A stretch of DNA of 64,000 bases from Haloarcula sp. CBA1129. Its GTDB lineage: Archaea; Halobacteriota; Halobacteria; Halobacteriales; Haloarculaceae. How positions within the stretch are numbered: position 1 is the stretch's first letter; each line of letters begins with the position of its first letter. A program made the position numbers and the translations under genes. This document shows positions 45,188 to 52,165 of the stretch, in pieces. The stretch is from the NCBI RefSeq assembly GCF_008729015.1, contig NZ_RKSM01000001.1, positions 2,356,001 to 2,420,000 of the forward strand, written 5' to 3'. The notes below the pieces were generated by a model that was given only the letters and a program-made list of their open reading frames with translations, was not told the DNA's origin and searched no databases.

Positions 45188-45261
45188 CCGCTCGCAGGAC
45201 AGGGGCGTCGCTATCGATTGCCGGAGACGCTGCCCGGACGACTCCCTGTGAGACGTATCAG

Positions 45262-45780
45262 TCAGCCAGTCTCGTTACCGAGCGTTACTGTGCCGAGCGT
45301 CGTCGTCCGCTCGCCCGGCGCACCGAGTGGGCGGCCGGTCCAGCGAACCACGACGGTATCGCTGCTGTCGAAGAAGAAGCCGACTGAGACATCGCCGTCG
45401 AGGTAGTTCCCGTCACCGTCGGAATCCACGCGCGGATCGTCAACGACGACTGTATCGCCGGACGCAACGGGCAACTGGTCCGCCCCGGCCCATGTCAACG
45501 TGGTCGAATGGTTCCGGTCGGCGTCGGTGACGACAAGTTCGAGCGTGTGCGTGCTGGTGTCCGTGAGCCGGTCCCCGCCGGCATGGGTGAGCGTGACTGT
45601 CCCCGCCTCGGCGTCGAACTGGCCGTCGATGGTGACCGATGGGGACGCCGTCCGCAAGTCCGCGCCGGGGCCGGCGACGAGTGCGACCAGCCCGACGACG
45701 GCCAGCGCCGCGAGCCCCCAGACTGCGACTCGCTCGACCGTGACGAGACCCCGGTGACCACGCGACGACTCAGGACTCAT
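45262..45780 (-). CDS. Type IV pilin-like exported protein
   Basis: Protein of 172 residues from the ATG at 45780. The N-terminus (RGHRGLVTVERVAVWG, then a hydrophobic helix LAALAVVGLVALVAGP, about 20-38) has the layout of an archaeal type IV pilin: basic leader, cleavage region and helix. The extracellular domain is beta-rich (VTIDGQFDAEAGTVTLTHAGGDRL) and includes SDGDGNYLDGDVSVGFFFDSSDTVVVRW, as in DUF1628-type pilins. The usual GxSPVIG signature after the cleavage site is not present, so processing by the prepilin peptidase is uncertain. Confidence 0.65.
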   Translation of the reverse strand: MSPESSRGHRGLVTVERVAVWGLAALAVVGLVALVAGPGADLRTASPSVTIDGQFDAEAGTVTLTHAGGDRLTDTSTHTLELVVTDADRNHSTTLTWAGADQLPVASGDTVVVDDPRVDSDGDGNYLDGDVSVGFFFDSSDTVVVRWTGRPLGAPGERTTTLGTVTLGNETG

Positions 45781-45891
45781 TGCCCAAACCCTCCCCCGGC
45801 ACGAAAATAAGCGCCCCGGTACGGGTCGAACACGACTAGTCGGCAACCCGTTCTTTTGAAGTAGCTCAATCGTCTAAGCCTTGTACAACGA

Positions 45892-47046
45892 ATGAGTCAG
45901 GATTTCTACGAGATACTGGGTGTCTCTCGGGACGCCTCCGAAGACGATATCAAGGAGGCCTATCGGGAGAAAGCCCGGGAATACCACCCGGACGTGAGCG
46001 ACGACCCCGACGCCGAGGAGAAGTTCAAGCAGGCCAAGAAGGCCAAAGAGGTCCTCACCGACGAGGAGAAGCGCCAGATGTACGACCAGATGGGCCACGA
46101 GCGCTTCGAGCAGGCCGAGAAGCGCGGCGGCGCTGGCGGTGGCGGCGGCCGCGGTGGGATGGGCGGAGACCCCTTTGGCGGCGGTGCCGGCGGCTTCGAT
46201 ATGCAGGACATCTTCGACCAGTTCTTCGGTGGTGGCGGTGGCGGCGGCCGCGGTGGCAGCCGTCGGCGACAGGGGCAAGACCTCCAGACGCGACTTGAGA
46301 TCGACCTCGAGGAGGCGTACAACGGTGCGACGAAGCAACTGAACGTCACCCGGCCGGAAGCCTGCGACGACTGCGACGGGGCCGGGCATCCGCCGGGGGC
46401 CGACTCGGAGACCTGTCCGGAGTGTAACGGACAGGGCCAGACAACACAGGTCCAGCAGACGCCGATGGGACGGGTCCAGCAGACCACGACCTGCCGCCGG
46501 TGTGAGGGCGAGGGGACGCTGTACGACGAGACGTGTTCGACCTGCCGCGGCAACGGCGTCGTCCAGAACGACGCGAGCCTCGAAATCGAGGTTCCGGCCG
46601 GCATCGCCAGCGGGCAGACCCTCCGGATGGGACGCGAGGGCGCGCCCGGCGAGAACGGCGGCCCGAACGGTGATCTGCTCATCGAGGTGAGTGTGCGCGA
46701 CCACCCGGACTTCGAGCGCGACGGCGACGACCTGCAACACCAGCAGGCCATCTCGTTCCCGCAGGCCGTCTTCGGCGACACCATCACCGTTCCGACGCTA
46801 GACGGCGAGGTGGAGGTCGACGTGCCCAGCGGCACCCAGAGCGGCGAGGTGTTCCGTCTAGAGGGGAAAGGTATGCCGCGCCTCCGCCGTCGGGGCCGTG
46901 GCGACCTCTACGTACAGGTGCAGGTCGTCACGCCCGACAGCCTCAACACCGAACAGAAGGAGGCCCTCGAACAGTTCGCGGAGGCCGGCGGCGAGGAAGT
47001 CGACGTCGAGGAAGGCTTCTTCGAGAAGCTGAAGAACTCGCTGTAG
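45892..47046 (+). CDS. dnaJ: Chaperone DnaJ (Hsp40)
   Basis: Type I J-protein of 384 residues. The J domain (about 1-65) has the HPD motif in YHPDVSD. A Gly/Phe-rich segment (about 80-120) follows. The zinc domain holds four CxxCxGxG repeats (CDDCDGAG, CPECNGQG, CRRCEGEG, CSTCRGNG, about 158-220). The C-terminal substrate-binding domains have GEVFRLEGKGMPRLRRRGRGDL. It stimulates DnaK ATPase and delivers clients. Its stop abuts the stop of the convergent MazG-like gene with no base between. Confidence 0.97.
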   Translation: MSQDFYEILGVSRDASEDDIKEAYREKAREYHPDVSDDPDAEEKFKQAKKAKEVLTDEEKRQMYDQMGHERFEQAEKRGGAGGGGGRGGMGGDPFGGGAGGFDMQDIFDQFFGGGGGGGRGGSRRRQGQDLQTRLEIDLEEAYNGATKQLNVTRPEACDDCDGAGHPPGADSETCPECNGQGQTTQVQQTPMGRVQQTTTCRRCEGEGTLYDETCSTCRGNGVVQNDASLEIEVPAGIASGQTLRMGREGAPGENGGPNGDLLIEVSVRDHPDFERDGDDLQHQQAISFPQAVFGDTITVPTLDGEVEVDVPSGTQSGEVFRLEGKGMPRLRRRGRGDLYVQVQVVTPDSLNTEQKEALEQFAEAGGEEVDVEEGFFEKLKNSL

Positions 47047-47352
47047 TCAGTCACCGCTCGCTGCCGTCCCGTTTGTCCCGGACTGTCCCTCGTATTTCGC
47101 AATCGCTGCCGAGAGTGCGGCGTCGGCGTCAACGTCAAGCTGTTCACATAGCGCAAGCAACGCGAACAGAGCGTCACCGAGGTCCTCCTCCCGTATCGAC
47201 AGCGCCGCCGAGTCGGTGCCGTAGCCGGTCGTTTCGTTGACTTCGGCCGCGATATCACCGAGTTCGGCCACCACGTCGAGCAATCGATAGGCGGGTGGCG
47301 TATCGATGTCGCTGTGTCTGAGTACGTCGGCAACTTGTTCCTGTCGTTTCAT
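47047..47352 (-). CDS. MazG-like nucleotide pyrophosphohydrolase
   Basis: Helical protein of 101 residues from the ATG at 47352. The four-helix MazG/all-alpha NTPase core shows paired acidic motifs: LLDVVAELGDIAAEV (about 24-38) and REEDLGDALFALLALCEQL (about 54-72), which should bind magnesium and the triphosphate. The second motif reads EDLGD, where EELGD is more common. It probably removes non-canonical NTPs. The C-terminus is short and Gly/Ser/Thr-rich. Confidence 0.75.
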   Translation of the reverse strand: MKRQEQVADVLRHSDIDTPPAYRLLDVVAELGDIAAEVNETTGYGTDSAALSIREEDLGDALFALLALCEQLDVDADAALSAAIAKYEGQSGTNGTAASGD

Positions 47353-47430
47353 TTCTAGAGCGGCGGGTGGGCCACTTACATCGGCTTTGTGGCCGCGCTG
47401 TTTTTCATCGGCGGGGCCAAAGGACGACGC

Positions 47431-48180
47431 ATGCAGGTACTCGGTGACCTCGTCGCACAGGCGCGCGACCGCGACGGCGTCCTCTTTCGTTCGCCGGAGC
47501 GGTCGACACCGTACAGTTACTCCGACTTCGCCACGAACGCATGGAAAGGCGGGAATCTGCTGCGTCACTACGGTGTCCGGCACGGGACGCGGGTCGCCGT
47601 CGTCGTCGGGCCGAAAGAGCCGACCGAGGATGACCAGCCGGGCTACCTCCGCGACGCGCCCGACGCGCTGCTCGCGTTCCTCGCGGCCGCGCTCGACGGC
47701 GCGGTCGTGGACATGGACCCGCCGAACGCGGTTGACGCGACAGCGCTCGTCGCACCGGCGGCGTGGCTCGACCGCTACACGCAGGGACCGGGGACGAAGG
47801 GGCTGGCCTACGGCGGCCCGGTCGACGACCCGACTATCGCCCAGTTCGAGCGAGAACTGTGGAGCGAGAACCCGCTGCAGCCGCCGGGTGAGGTCGCGCC
47901 CGACGACGACGTGCTGGCGGCCGACAGAACATACACGCACGGCGAGCTCATGGCCGAGAGCGGCCGTGTCGTCGCAGATTACGACGTTGACGAGGAGACG
48001 ACGGTCGCGCTTCGAGCACCGATGACCACAGCGGGAGCGGTCGTCGCCGGACTGCTCGCACCGATGCGGGCCGGCGCGACGGTCGTGTTCGGCGGTGACG
48101 AGACTGCGGATATCGCTGTTGCCGAGGGAGATGTGCCAGAAGAAACCGTCGTTCGACCGGACGACGCGACGCCGTCGTAG
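47431..48180 (+). CDS. Truncated ANL (acyl-CoA synthetase)-like protein with tandem N-terminal halves
   Basis: Protein of 249 residues. It resembles AMP-binding enzymes only in the N-terminal subdomain, and that pattern appears twice. Copy one: YSYSDFATNAWKGGNLLRHYGV then HGTRVAVVVG then LLAFLAAALDGAVVDMDPP (about 28-97). Copy two: YTHGELMAESGRVVADYDV then TTVALRAP then GAVVAGLLAPMRAGATVVFGG (about 169-225). The adenylation P-loop (TSGTTGxPK) and the catalytic C-terminal domain are absent, so it cannot be an ordinary synthetase. It may bind CoA or nucleotide, or be regulatory. It diverges from the MazG-like gene. Confidence 0.65.
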   Translation: MQVLGDLVAQARDRDGVLFRSPERSTPYSYSDFATNAWKGGNLLRHYGVRHGTRVAVVVGPKEPTEDDQPGYLRDAPDALLAFLAAALDGAVVDMDPPNAVDATALVAPAAWLDRYTQGPGTKGLAYGGPVDDPTIAQFERELWSENPLQPPGEVAPDDDVLAADRTYTHGELMAESGRVVADYDVDEETTVALRAPMTTAGAVVAGLLAPMRAGATVVFGGDETADIAVAEGDVPEETVVRPDDATPS

Positions 48181-48209
48181 GTCCTTTTAATCGTCCGCTA
48201 CGGGGCCGT

Positions 48210-48392
48210 TTAGCGAGTGGCGCGGTACTCGCCGTGTTTGACGCCGAGGGCTAGAATTAGCGCGAAGACGACTATCTGTCCGACACTGACGGGGAGTGCG
48301 ATACTCGAAGGCATTCCCATGAACGAGCCACTCACCATTACGCCGACAAGGACGAGAAAGGCAACTGCAGTCTTTGTCGTATCGAATTCCAT
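48210..48392 (-). CDS. Small two-helix membrane protein
   Basis: Protein of 60 residues. Two hydrophobic helices (about 8-28, TAVAFLVLVGVMVSGSFMGM, and 33-50, LPVSVGQIVVFALILALGV) are joined by a short Pro/Ser turn. It ends with a polar tail (KHGEYRATR). Similar short proteins are widespread in haloarchaea (DUF7333-like, from memory). It has no catalytic features and lies between two convergent or co-directional genes on short gaps. Confidence 0.6.
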   Translation of the reverse strand: MEFDTTKTAVAFLVLVGVMVSGSFMGMPSSIALPVSVGQIVVFALILALGVKHGEYRATR

Positions 48393-48439
48393 AACAGCCG
48401 ATCATTGGAGCCGAGGTCGTCTAAACGTTGGCTTTGCGG

Positions 48440-49189
48440 TCACTCTGTCGGACGGACGAAGTCCGCAAGCGTCACCAGCACGCCGAGCAGCCATCCCAGC
48501 GGGATGGAGATGCCGAGCCAGATGATGACGTAGGCGATGCCTTCCCGGTCGAAGTTCTGGATGAAGAACTCCGCAGCACCGACGGAAGCCAGCACCTCGT
48601 AGAGGAACCACCGGGACAGCGAGTCACTTGCGGGAATGACGACCGAGGCGACCGTCGTCGAGTACAGCGCTGCGACGACCGGCGGCAGGAAGAAAGCCGT
48701 CATGGCGAACGGGTACGCCAGTGCGACTGTCGTCCCGCGACCGCCGACCCGTCGGAAGGTAACGGCGAGCGCCGCCGACAGCGTCGCAACCCCGCCGGCG
48801 ACAGCGACGGCGGTGAACCCGCCCGACACAAGGTCGATGCTCCCCGGCTCGAACCGGGCGAGGGCCGCGAGGCCGCCCCAGACGAGCACAGAGAGGAAAA
48901 CGACACCGACAACACCCAGACGCGTCGCCGTGCCGTCGATACGGCGGGTCTGATACCGCAGGACGACGCCACACAGCACCAGCGGGTAGACCAGCGCGAT
49001 GACTGGGACCCCAAGCGCAGACCAGAGGCGGTAGAGGGCCATCCCAAGCGACGAATCCGGTGTCCACGTCCCGAGAACGGTGTTGTCAGTGTTTCGCTGG
49101 CGTGGATACACGAGTTCCATCCACGTTTCGTGTAATCTATTGAGGTCGATACGGATCCCGCCAACGACCCCGTGGCTTCCGGTAGACAT
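48440..49189 (-). CDS. Polytopic membrane protein of unknown function
   Basis: Protein of 249 residues. The first 50 residues are soluble (HETWMELVYPRQRNTDNTVLGTWTPDS). Six membrane helices follow (near 55-75, 90-108, 120-142, 150-175, 185-205 and 218-240). The helices are rich in Gly, Ala and Val, with few charged residues, and no transporter signature is recognised. The 5' region is 128 bases from the divergent halocyanin gene. Confidence 0.65.
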   Translation of the reverse strand: MSTGSHGVVGGIRIDLNRLHETWMELVYPRQRNTDNTVLGTWTPDSSLGMALYRLWSALGVPVIALVYPLVLCGVVLRYQTRRIDGTATRLGVVGVVFLSVLVWGGLAALARFEPGSIDLVSGGFTAVAVAGGVATLSAALAVTFRRVGGRGTTVALAYPFAMTAFFLPPVVAALYSTTVASVVIPASDSLSRWFLYEVLASVGAAEFFIQNFDREGIAYVIIWLGISIPLGWLLGVLVTLADFVRPTE

Positions 49190-49317
49190 ACCGGTGGTTT
49201 CGTTCTACCGGCGTTAAATGTTTCACGGCACTCGTGGCTGTTGTGATATCGCTGTGAAGAGTACTGCTCCGATTCGAAACCGACATATTCAGGACGGGGA
49301 GTCACAAACGGTCAGGT

Positions 49318-49980
49318 ATGACAGACGGTAGAGCGGACGTGTCCCGTCGGGGCTTCCTGCGGACGGCGGCAGGGGCCACGGCTGCGTCGGCCGCAGCAGG
49401 CACTGCAACCGCACAAGAAAGCACCGAAGGCGGCGGTGGCGGCGGTGGCCCGCCGGATTTCGGCGGATTCCTCGATCAGGTCGGGAACTTTGACGGCTCT
49501 GTCGCCGATGCGACCGGGCAGGACTCGGCGACGGTGGAAGTCGGTGTCCAAGCCAACGGCGGGGCCTTCGGCTTCGGCCCACCGGCGATTCACGTCGACA
49601 ACGGCGCGACCGTCCAGTTCGAGTGGACGGGCAACGGCGGCGGCCACAACGTCGTCTCGGACGGCGAGGGCCCGCTGGACTCCGGGAGCGCCGTCTCGAG
49701 CGCTGGCGTCAACTACGAGCACACCTTCGAGGAGGACGGCATCTACCCCTACGTCTGTGTCCCCCACGAGGGACTCGGAATGAAAGGGGCCGTCGTCGTC
49801 GGGACGGACTACCCGACGAAGTCCTCAGGCGGCGGCGGTGGTGGCGAGAGTGCCGGCCCACCGGAAGTGCCAAACAGCGCGAAAACGCTCGGCGTCGCAA
49901 CCTCGTTCGTGATGGTCGCGACGCTCGGACTCGCGTACTTCTTCATCCGGTACGGCGGCGACTACGAGACGCCCGAGTAA
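49318..49980 (+). CDS. Halocyanin (Tat-exported blue copper protein) with C-terminal membrane anchor
   Basis: Electron carrier of 220 residues. A twin-arginine signal (SRRGFLRTAAGATAASAAAG, about 9-28) is followed by a Gly-rich linker, a cupredoxin domain (about 75-160) and a C-terminal membrane helix (about 190-212). Type 1 copper ligands are the His in GGGHNVV, then Cys, His and Met in YVCVPHEGLGMKG. It carries electrons outside the membrane, probably from a bc-type complex to a terminal oxidase. Two poly-Gly segments (about 41-47 and 167-172) flank the copper domain as flexible spacers. Confidence 0.92.
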   Translation: MTDGRADVSRRGFLRTAAGATAASAAAGTATAQESTEGGGGGGGPPDFGGFLDQVGNFDGSVADATGQDSATVEVGVQANGGAFGFGPPAIHVDNGATVQFEWTGNGGGHNVVSDGEGPLDSGSAVSSAGVNYEHTFEEDGIYPYVCVPHEGLGMKGAVVVGTDYPTKSSGGGGGGESAGPPEVPNSAKTLGVATSFVMVATLGLAYFFIRYGGDYETPE

Positions 49981-49995
49981 CGCTCTGTCGTCGCG

Positions 49996-50526
49996 TTACA
50001 CCGAATCCGGACCGGCGTGAATCTCTAGATCGACGTCCCGTTCCTGCCCTTCAAGATCCTCGACAACGCGTTCGACGATTTTGGTCGCTTCCTTTCGGAT
50101 GAGCGGCTTGACTTTCTCGATAACCCAGTCCATCGAAACGAGTCGGGGGAGGTCGACGGCATTGTCCGAGGCCGACCCCGGGTCGAATGCGACGTGAAAC
50201 CGCACTCGTGACGCCGTTTCCACGTCCGCTGGAACGCTCTCTGGATCGGGTTCGACCGCCCAGTATCCTTCTGCGTCGATGTCTTTGACGATGCGCCAGT
50301 CGATTCGCGTCGGCGGCGACACGTCGGTCACTTCCGACCGAGCAGTGTACGAGAGCTTCCACCACGAGAACACGAGGTCGTAGTTCGTTCCCGGCGAGCC
50401 GTCGCCGTCCTGTACCACGCGGTCGAGATACTCCGAATATCGTGCGTAGCCCGGAAAGTCCAGTAAAAACTCGTAGACCTCTTCGGGTGGGACGTACACG
50501 ACCGTGCTGACCTCGACTTCGTCCAC
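49996..50526 (-). CDS. SRPBCC-family (coenzyme Q-binding / polyketide cyclase-like) protein
   Basis: Protein of 176 residues of the START/Bet v1 fold. It starts VDEVEVSTVVYVPPEEVYEFLLDFPGYARYSEYL, the usual first strand and helix of the family, and later has the conserved-looking long C-terminal helix (LVSMDWVIEKVKPLIRKEATKIVERV). I chose the GTG at 50526 because the extra 30 residues from the ATG at 50616 are low in quality and would narrow the divergent promoter. It may bind a hydrophobic ligand such as a quinone or lipid. It diverges from the winged-helix gene upstream of cetZ. Confidence 0.7.
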   Translation of the reverse strand: MDEVEVSTVVYVPPEEVYEFLLDFPGYARYSEYLDRVVQDGDGSPGTNYDLVFSWWKLSYTARSEVTDVSPPTRIDWRIVKDIDAEGYWAVEPDPESVPADVETASRVRFHVAFDPGSASDNAVDLPRLVSMDWVIEKVKPLIRKEATKIVERVVEDLEGQERDVDLEIHAGPDSV

Positions 50527-50629
50527 GTCTGTGACACCGGATGTACCGAAGGTAAACTTTCGGGCATGGAGCCCGGCCGTAGCCACGTCTTTTGCCGAAA
50601 CATTTCTACAGGGCATAATTGTGAACAGA

Positions 50630-50637
50630 AAATATTA
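50630..50637 (+). promoter_or_regulatory. TATA box of the winged-helix gene before cetZ
   Basis: AAATATTA lies 31-38 bases before the ATG at 50668, in an AT-rich block (50617-50648). Confidence 0.55.
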
Positions 50638-50642
50638 TTACT

Positions 50643-50657
50643 CTGTATTGGATACAG
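50643..50657. promoter_or_regulatory. Candidate operator of the winged-helix gene (CTGTAT-N3-ATACAG)
   Basis: A perfect six-base inverted repeat with a three-base spacer, lying between the TATA box and the start codon. That is the usual place for autorepression by a dimeric winged-helix protein. Confidence 0.5.
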
Positions 50658-50667
50658 TGAAAGTACC

Positions 50668-50943
50668 ATGAGTGCATCCGACATCCAGTCCGCTGAGACT
50701 GACAGTGAGCACGAGACCAGCGGGTGGGACGCCGTCCGCGACCTCCCGCCGAGCGCGAAACTCGTCGCGAAAGTTCTGGAGTACAACGACACCCTGACTC
50801 AAAGTCAGCTCGCCGAGGAGACGCTGCTGCCACCGCGGACAGTCCGATACGCTCTCTCCCGCCTCGAAGATGTCGGCGTCATCGATTCCCGGTTTTCGTT
50901 CGCCGACGCGCGTAAACGGATCTACACGCTCCGGGTCGAGTAA
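50668..50943 (+). CDS. Small winged-helix transcriptional regulator
   Basis: Protein of 91 residues from the ATG at 50668. After an acidic N-terminal 25 residues, a MarR/TrmB-type winged helix covers the rest: SAKLVAKVLEYNDTLTQSQLAEETLLPPRTVRYALSRLEDVGVIDSRF, then the wing DARKRIYTLRVE. Such short regulators are common in haloarchaea. Upstream is a perfect inverted repeat in the autorepressor position. cetZ follows on the same strand after 100 bases, so it may also control cetZ. Confidence 0.8.
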   Translation: MSASDIQSAETDSEHETSGWDAVRDLPPSAKLVAKVLEYNDTLTQSQLAEETLLPPRTVRYALSRLEDVGVIDSRFSFADARKRIYTLRVE

Positions 50944-50994
50944 CCACACTCTGCACTCCGCGCCAAGAGCCGTTTCGTCCTCCTTGTCGCCCGT

Positions 50995-51005
50995 TCACAG
51001 TGTGA
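50995..51005. promoter_or_regulatory. Palindrome TCACAGTGTGA upstream of cetZ
   Basis: An 11-base palindrome with five-base arms, 38 bases before the cetZ start. GTTCACA at its left edge also occurs, inverted, at 50620-50626 in the winged-helix promoter. A site for that regulator is possible but weakly supported. Confidence 0.3.
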
Positions 51006-51043
51006 GGACAACGTTGATTAGTCACCCTCACGAGACATTTGAT

Positions 51044-52117
51044 ATGAAAGTCGTCCTGATTGGTGTCGGGCAGGCTGGCGGGAAAGTAACCCAGTCACTT
51101 GCCCAATTCGATTATGACATGGGGTTCGACGCTGTCCGGGGGGCCCTCGCCGTCAACACGGCACGAGCAGACCTCCAGAGCCTCGATATCGACACGGCCC
51201 TCATCGGACAGGACCGCGTGAAAGGTCACGGCGTCGGCGGTGACAACGAGCTCGGGGCCCAGATTATGCAGGAGAACGCCACCGAGGTGCTCGACGAGCT
51301 CGACGGCCGTATCACGACCGAGGCCGAAGCCATCGTCGTCGTCGCCGGACTTGGCGGTGGGACCGGCTCCGGGGGCGCACCAATGCTCGCCCGCGAACTC
51401 AAGCGCATCTACGAGAAGCCGGTGTACGTCCTCGGCATCCTCCCCGGCCGAGACGAGGGCGGCCTCTATCAGGCCAACGCCGGTCGCTCGCTCAAAACCG
51501 CCGCCCGTGAGGCGGACTCCCTCCTGCTCGTCGACAACGACGCCTATCGCGGTAGCGGCGACAGCGTCGCCGCCGGCTTCGAACGCGTCAACGACGCCAT
51601 CTCACAGCGTGTCGGGCTGCTGTTTGCCTCCGGCGAGGCAGTCGAAGGGGTCGGCGAGAGTGTCGTCGACTCCTCGGAGATCATCAACACGCTCAGGGGC
51701 GGCGGCATCGCCTCTATCGGCTACGCCAGTGCCGAGGCCAGCGAGGACGCCGGCGAGAACGTCAACACCATCACTAGTGTCACCCGGAAAGCACTCCTTA
51801 CGAGTATGAGCCTGCCCAATGCGGTCAAAGCCGACTCTGCCCTCCTCGTCGTCGCGGGCGACCCCGAACGGCTCTCGCGGAAAGGCGTCGAACGGGCGCG
51901 CCGCTGGGTTGAGGACCAGACTGGAAGCATGGAGGTCCGGGGTGGGGACTTCCCGCTCGGCTCCGATAAAATCGCGTCGCTCATCGTCCTGTCGGGCGTC
52001 GAACGGTCCGAGCGGGTCGACGAGTTCATGAAGCGCGCCCGCGAGGCAGCCGACTCCCAAGGCGGGACGACGGACCCGGACGAGTTCACGAACGACAAGC
52101 TAGACGGACTGTTTTAG
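51044..52117 (+). CDS. cetZ: CetZ-family tubulin-like cytoskeletal GTPase
   Basis: Protein of 357 residues of the tubulin/FtsZ superfamily. It starts MKVVLIGVGQAGGKVTQSL, with the GTP-binding signature GLGGGTGSGGAPMLAREL (about 103-120), a nucleotide-contact NTARADLQSLD (about 38-48) and a tubulin-like C-terminal domain (about 210-350). It differs from FtsZ1/FtsZ2 and fits CetZ, whose members control cell shape and motility in Haloferax. A small winged-helix gene precedes it, and an alkaline-phosphatase-fold gene is convergent. Confidence 0.9.
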   Translation: MKVVLIGVGQAGGKVTQSLAQFDYDMGFDAVRGALAVNTARADLQSLDIDTALIGQDRVKGHGVGGDNELGAQIMQENATEVLDELDGRITTEAEAIVVVAGLGGGTGSGGAPMLARELKRIYEKPVYVLGILPGRDEGGLYQANAGRSLKTAAREADSLLLVDNDAYRGSGDSVAAGFERVNDAISQRVGLLFASGEAVEGVGESVVDSSEIINTLRGGGIASIGYASAEASEDAGENVNTITSVTRKALLTSMSLPNAVKADSALLVVAGDPERLSRKGVERARRWVEDQTGSMEVRGGDFPLGSDKIASLIVLSGVERSERVDEFMKRAREAADSQGGTTDPDEFTNDKLDGLF

Positions 52118-52165
52118 CGCTGGTTCCGGGACGAATATCGGACCTCCCCCAACCAGACGGGCGCC

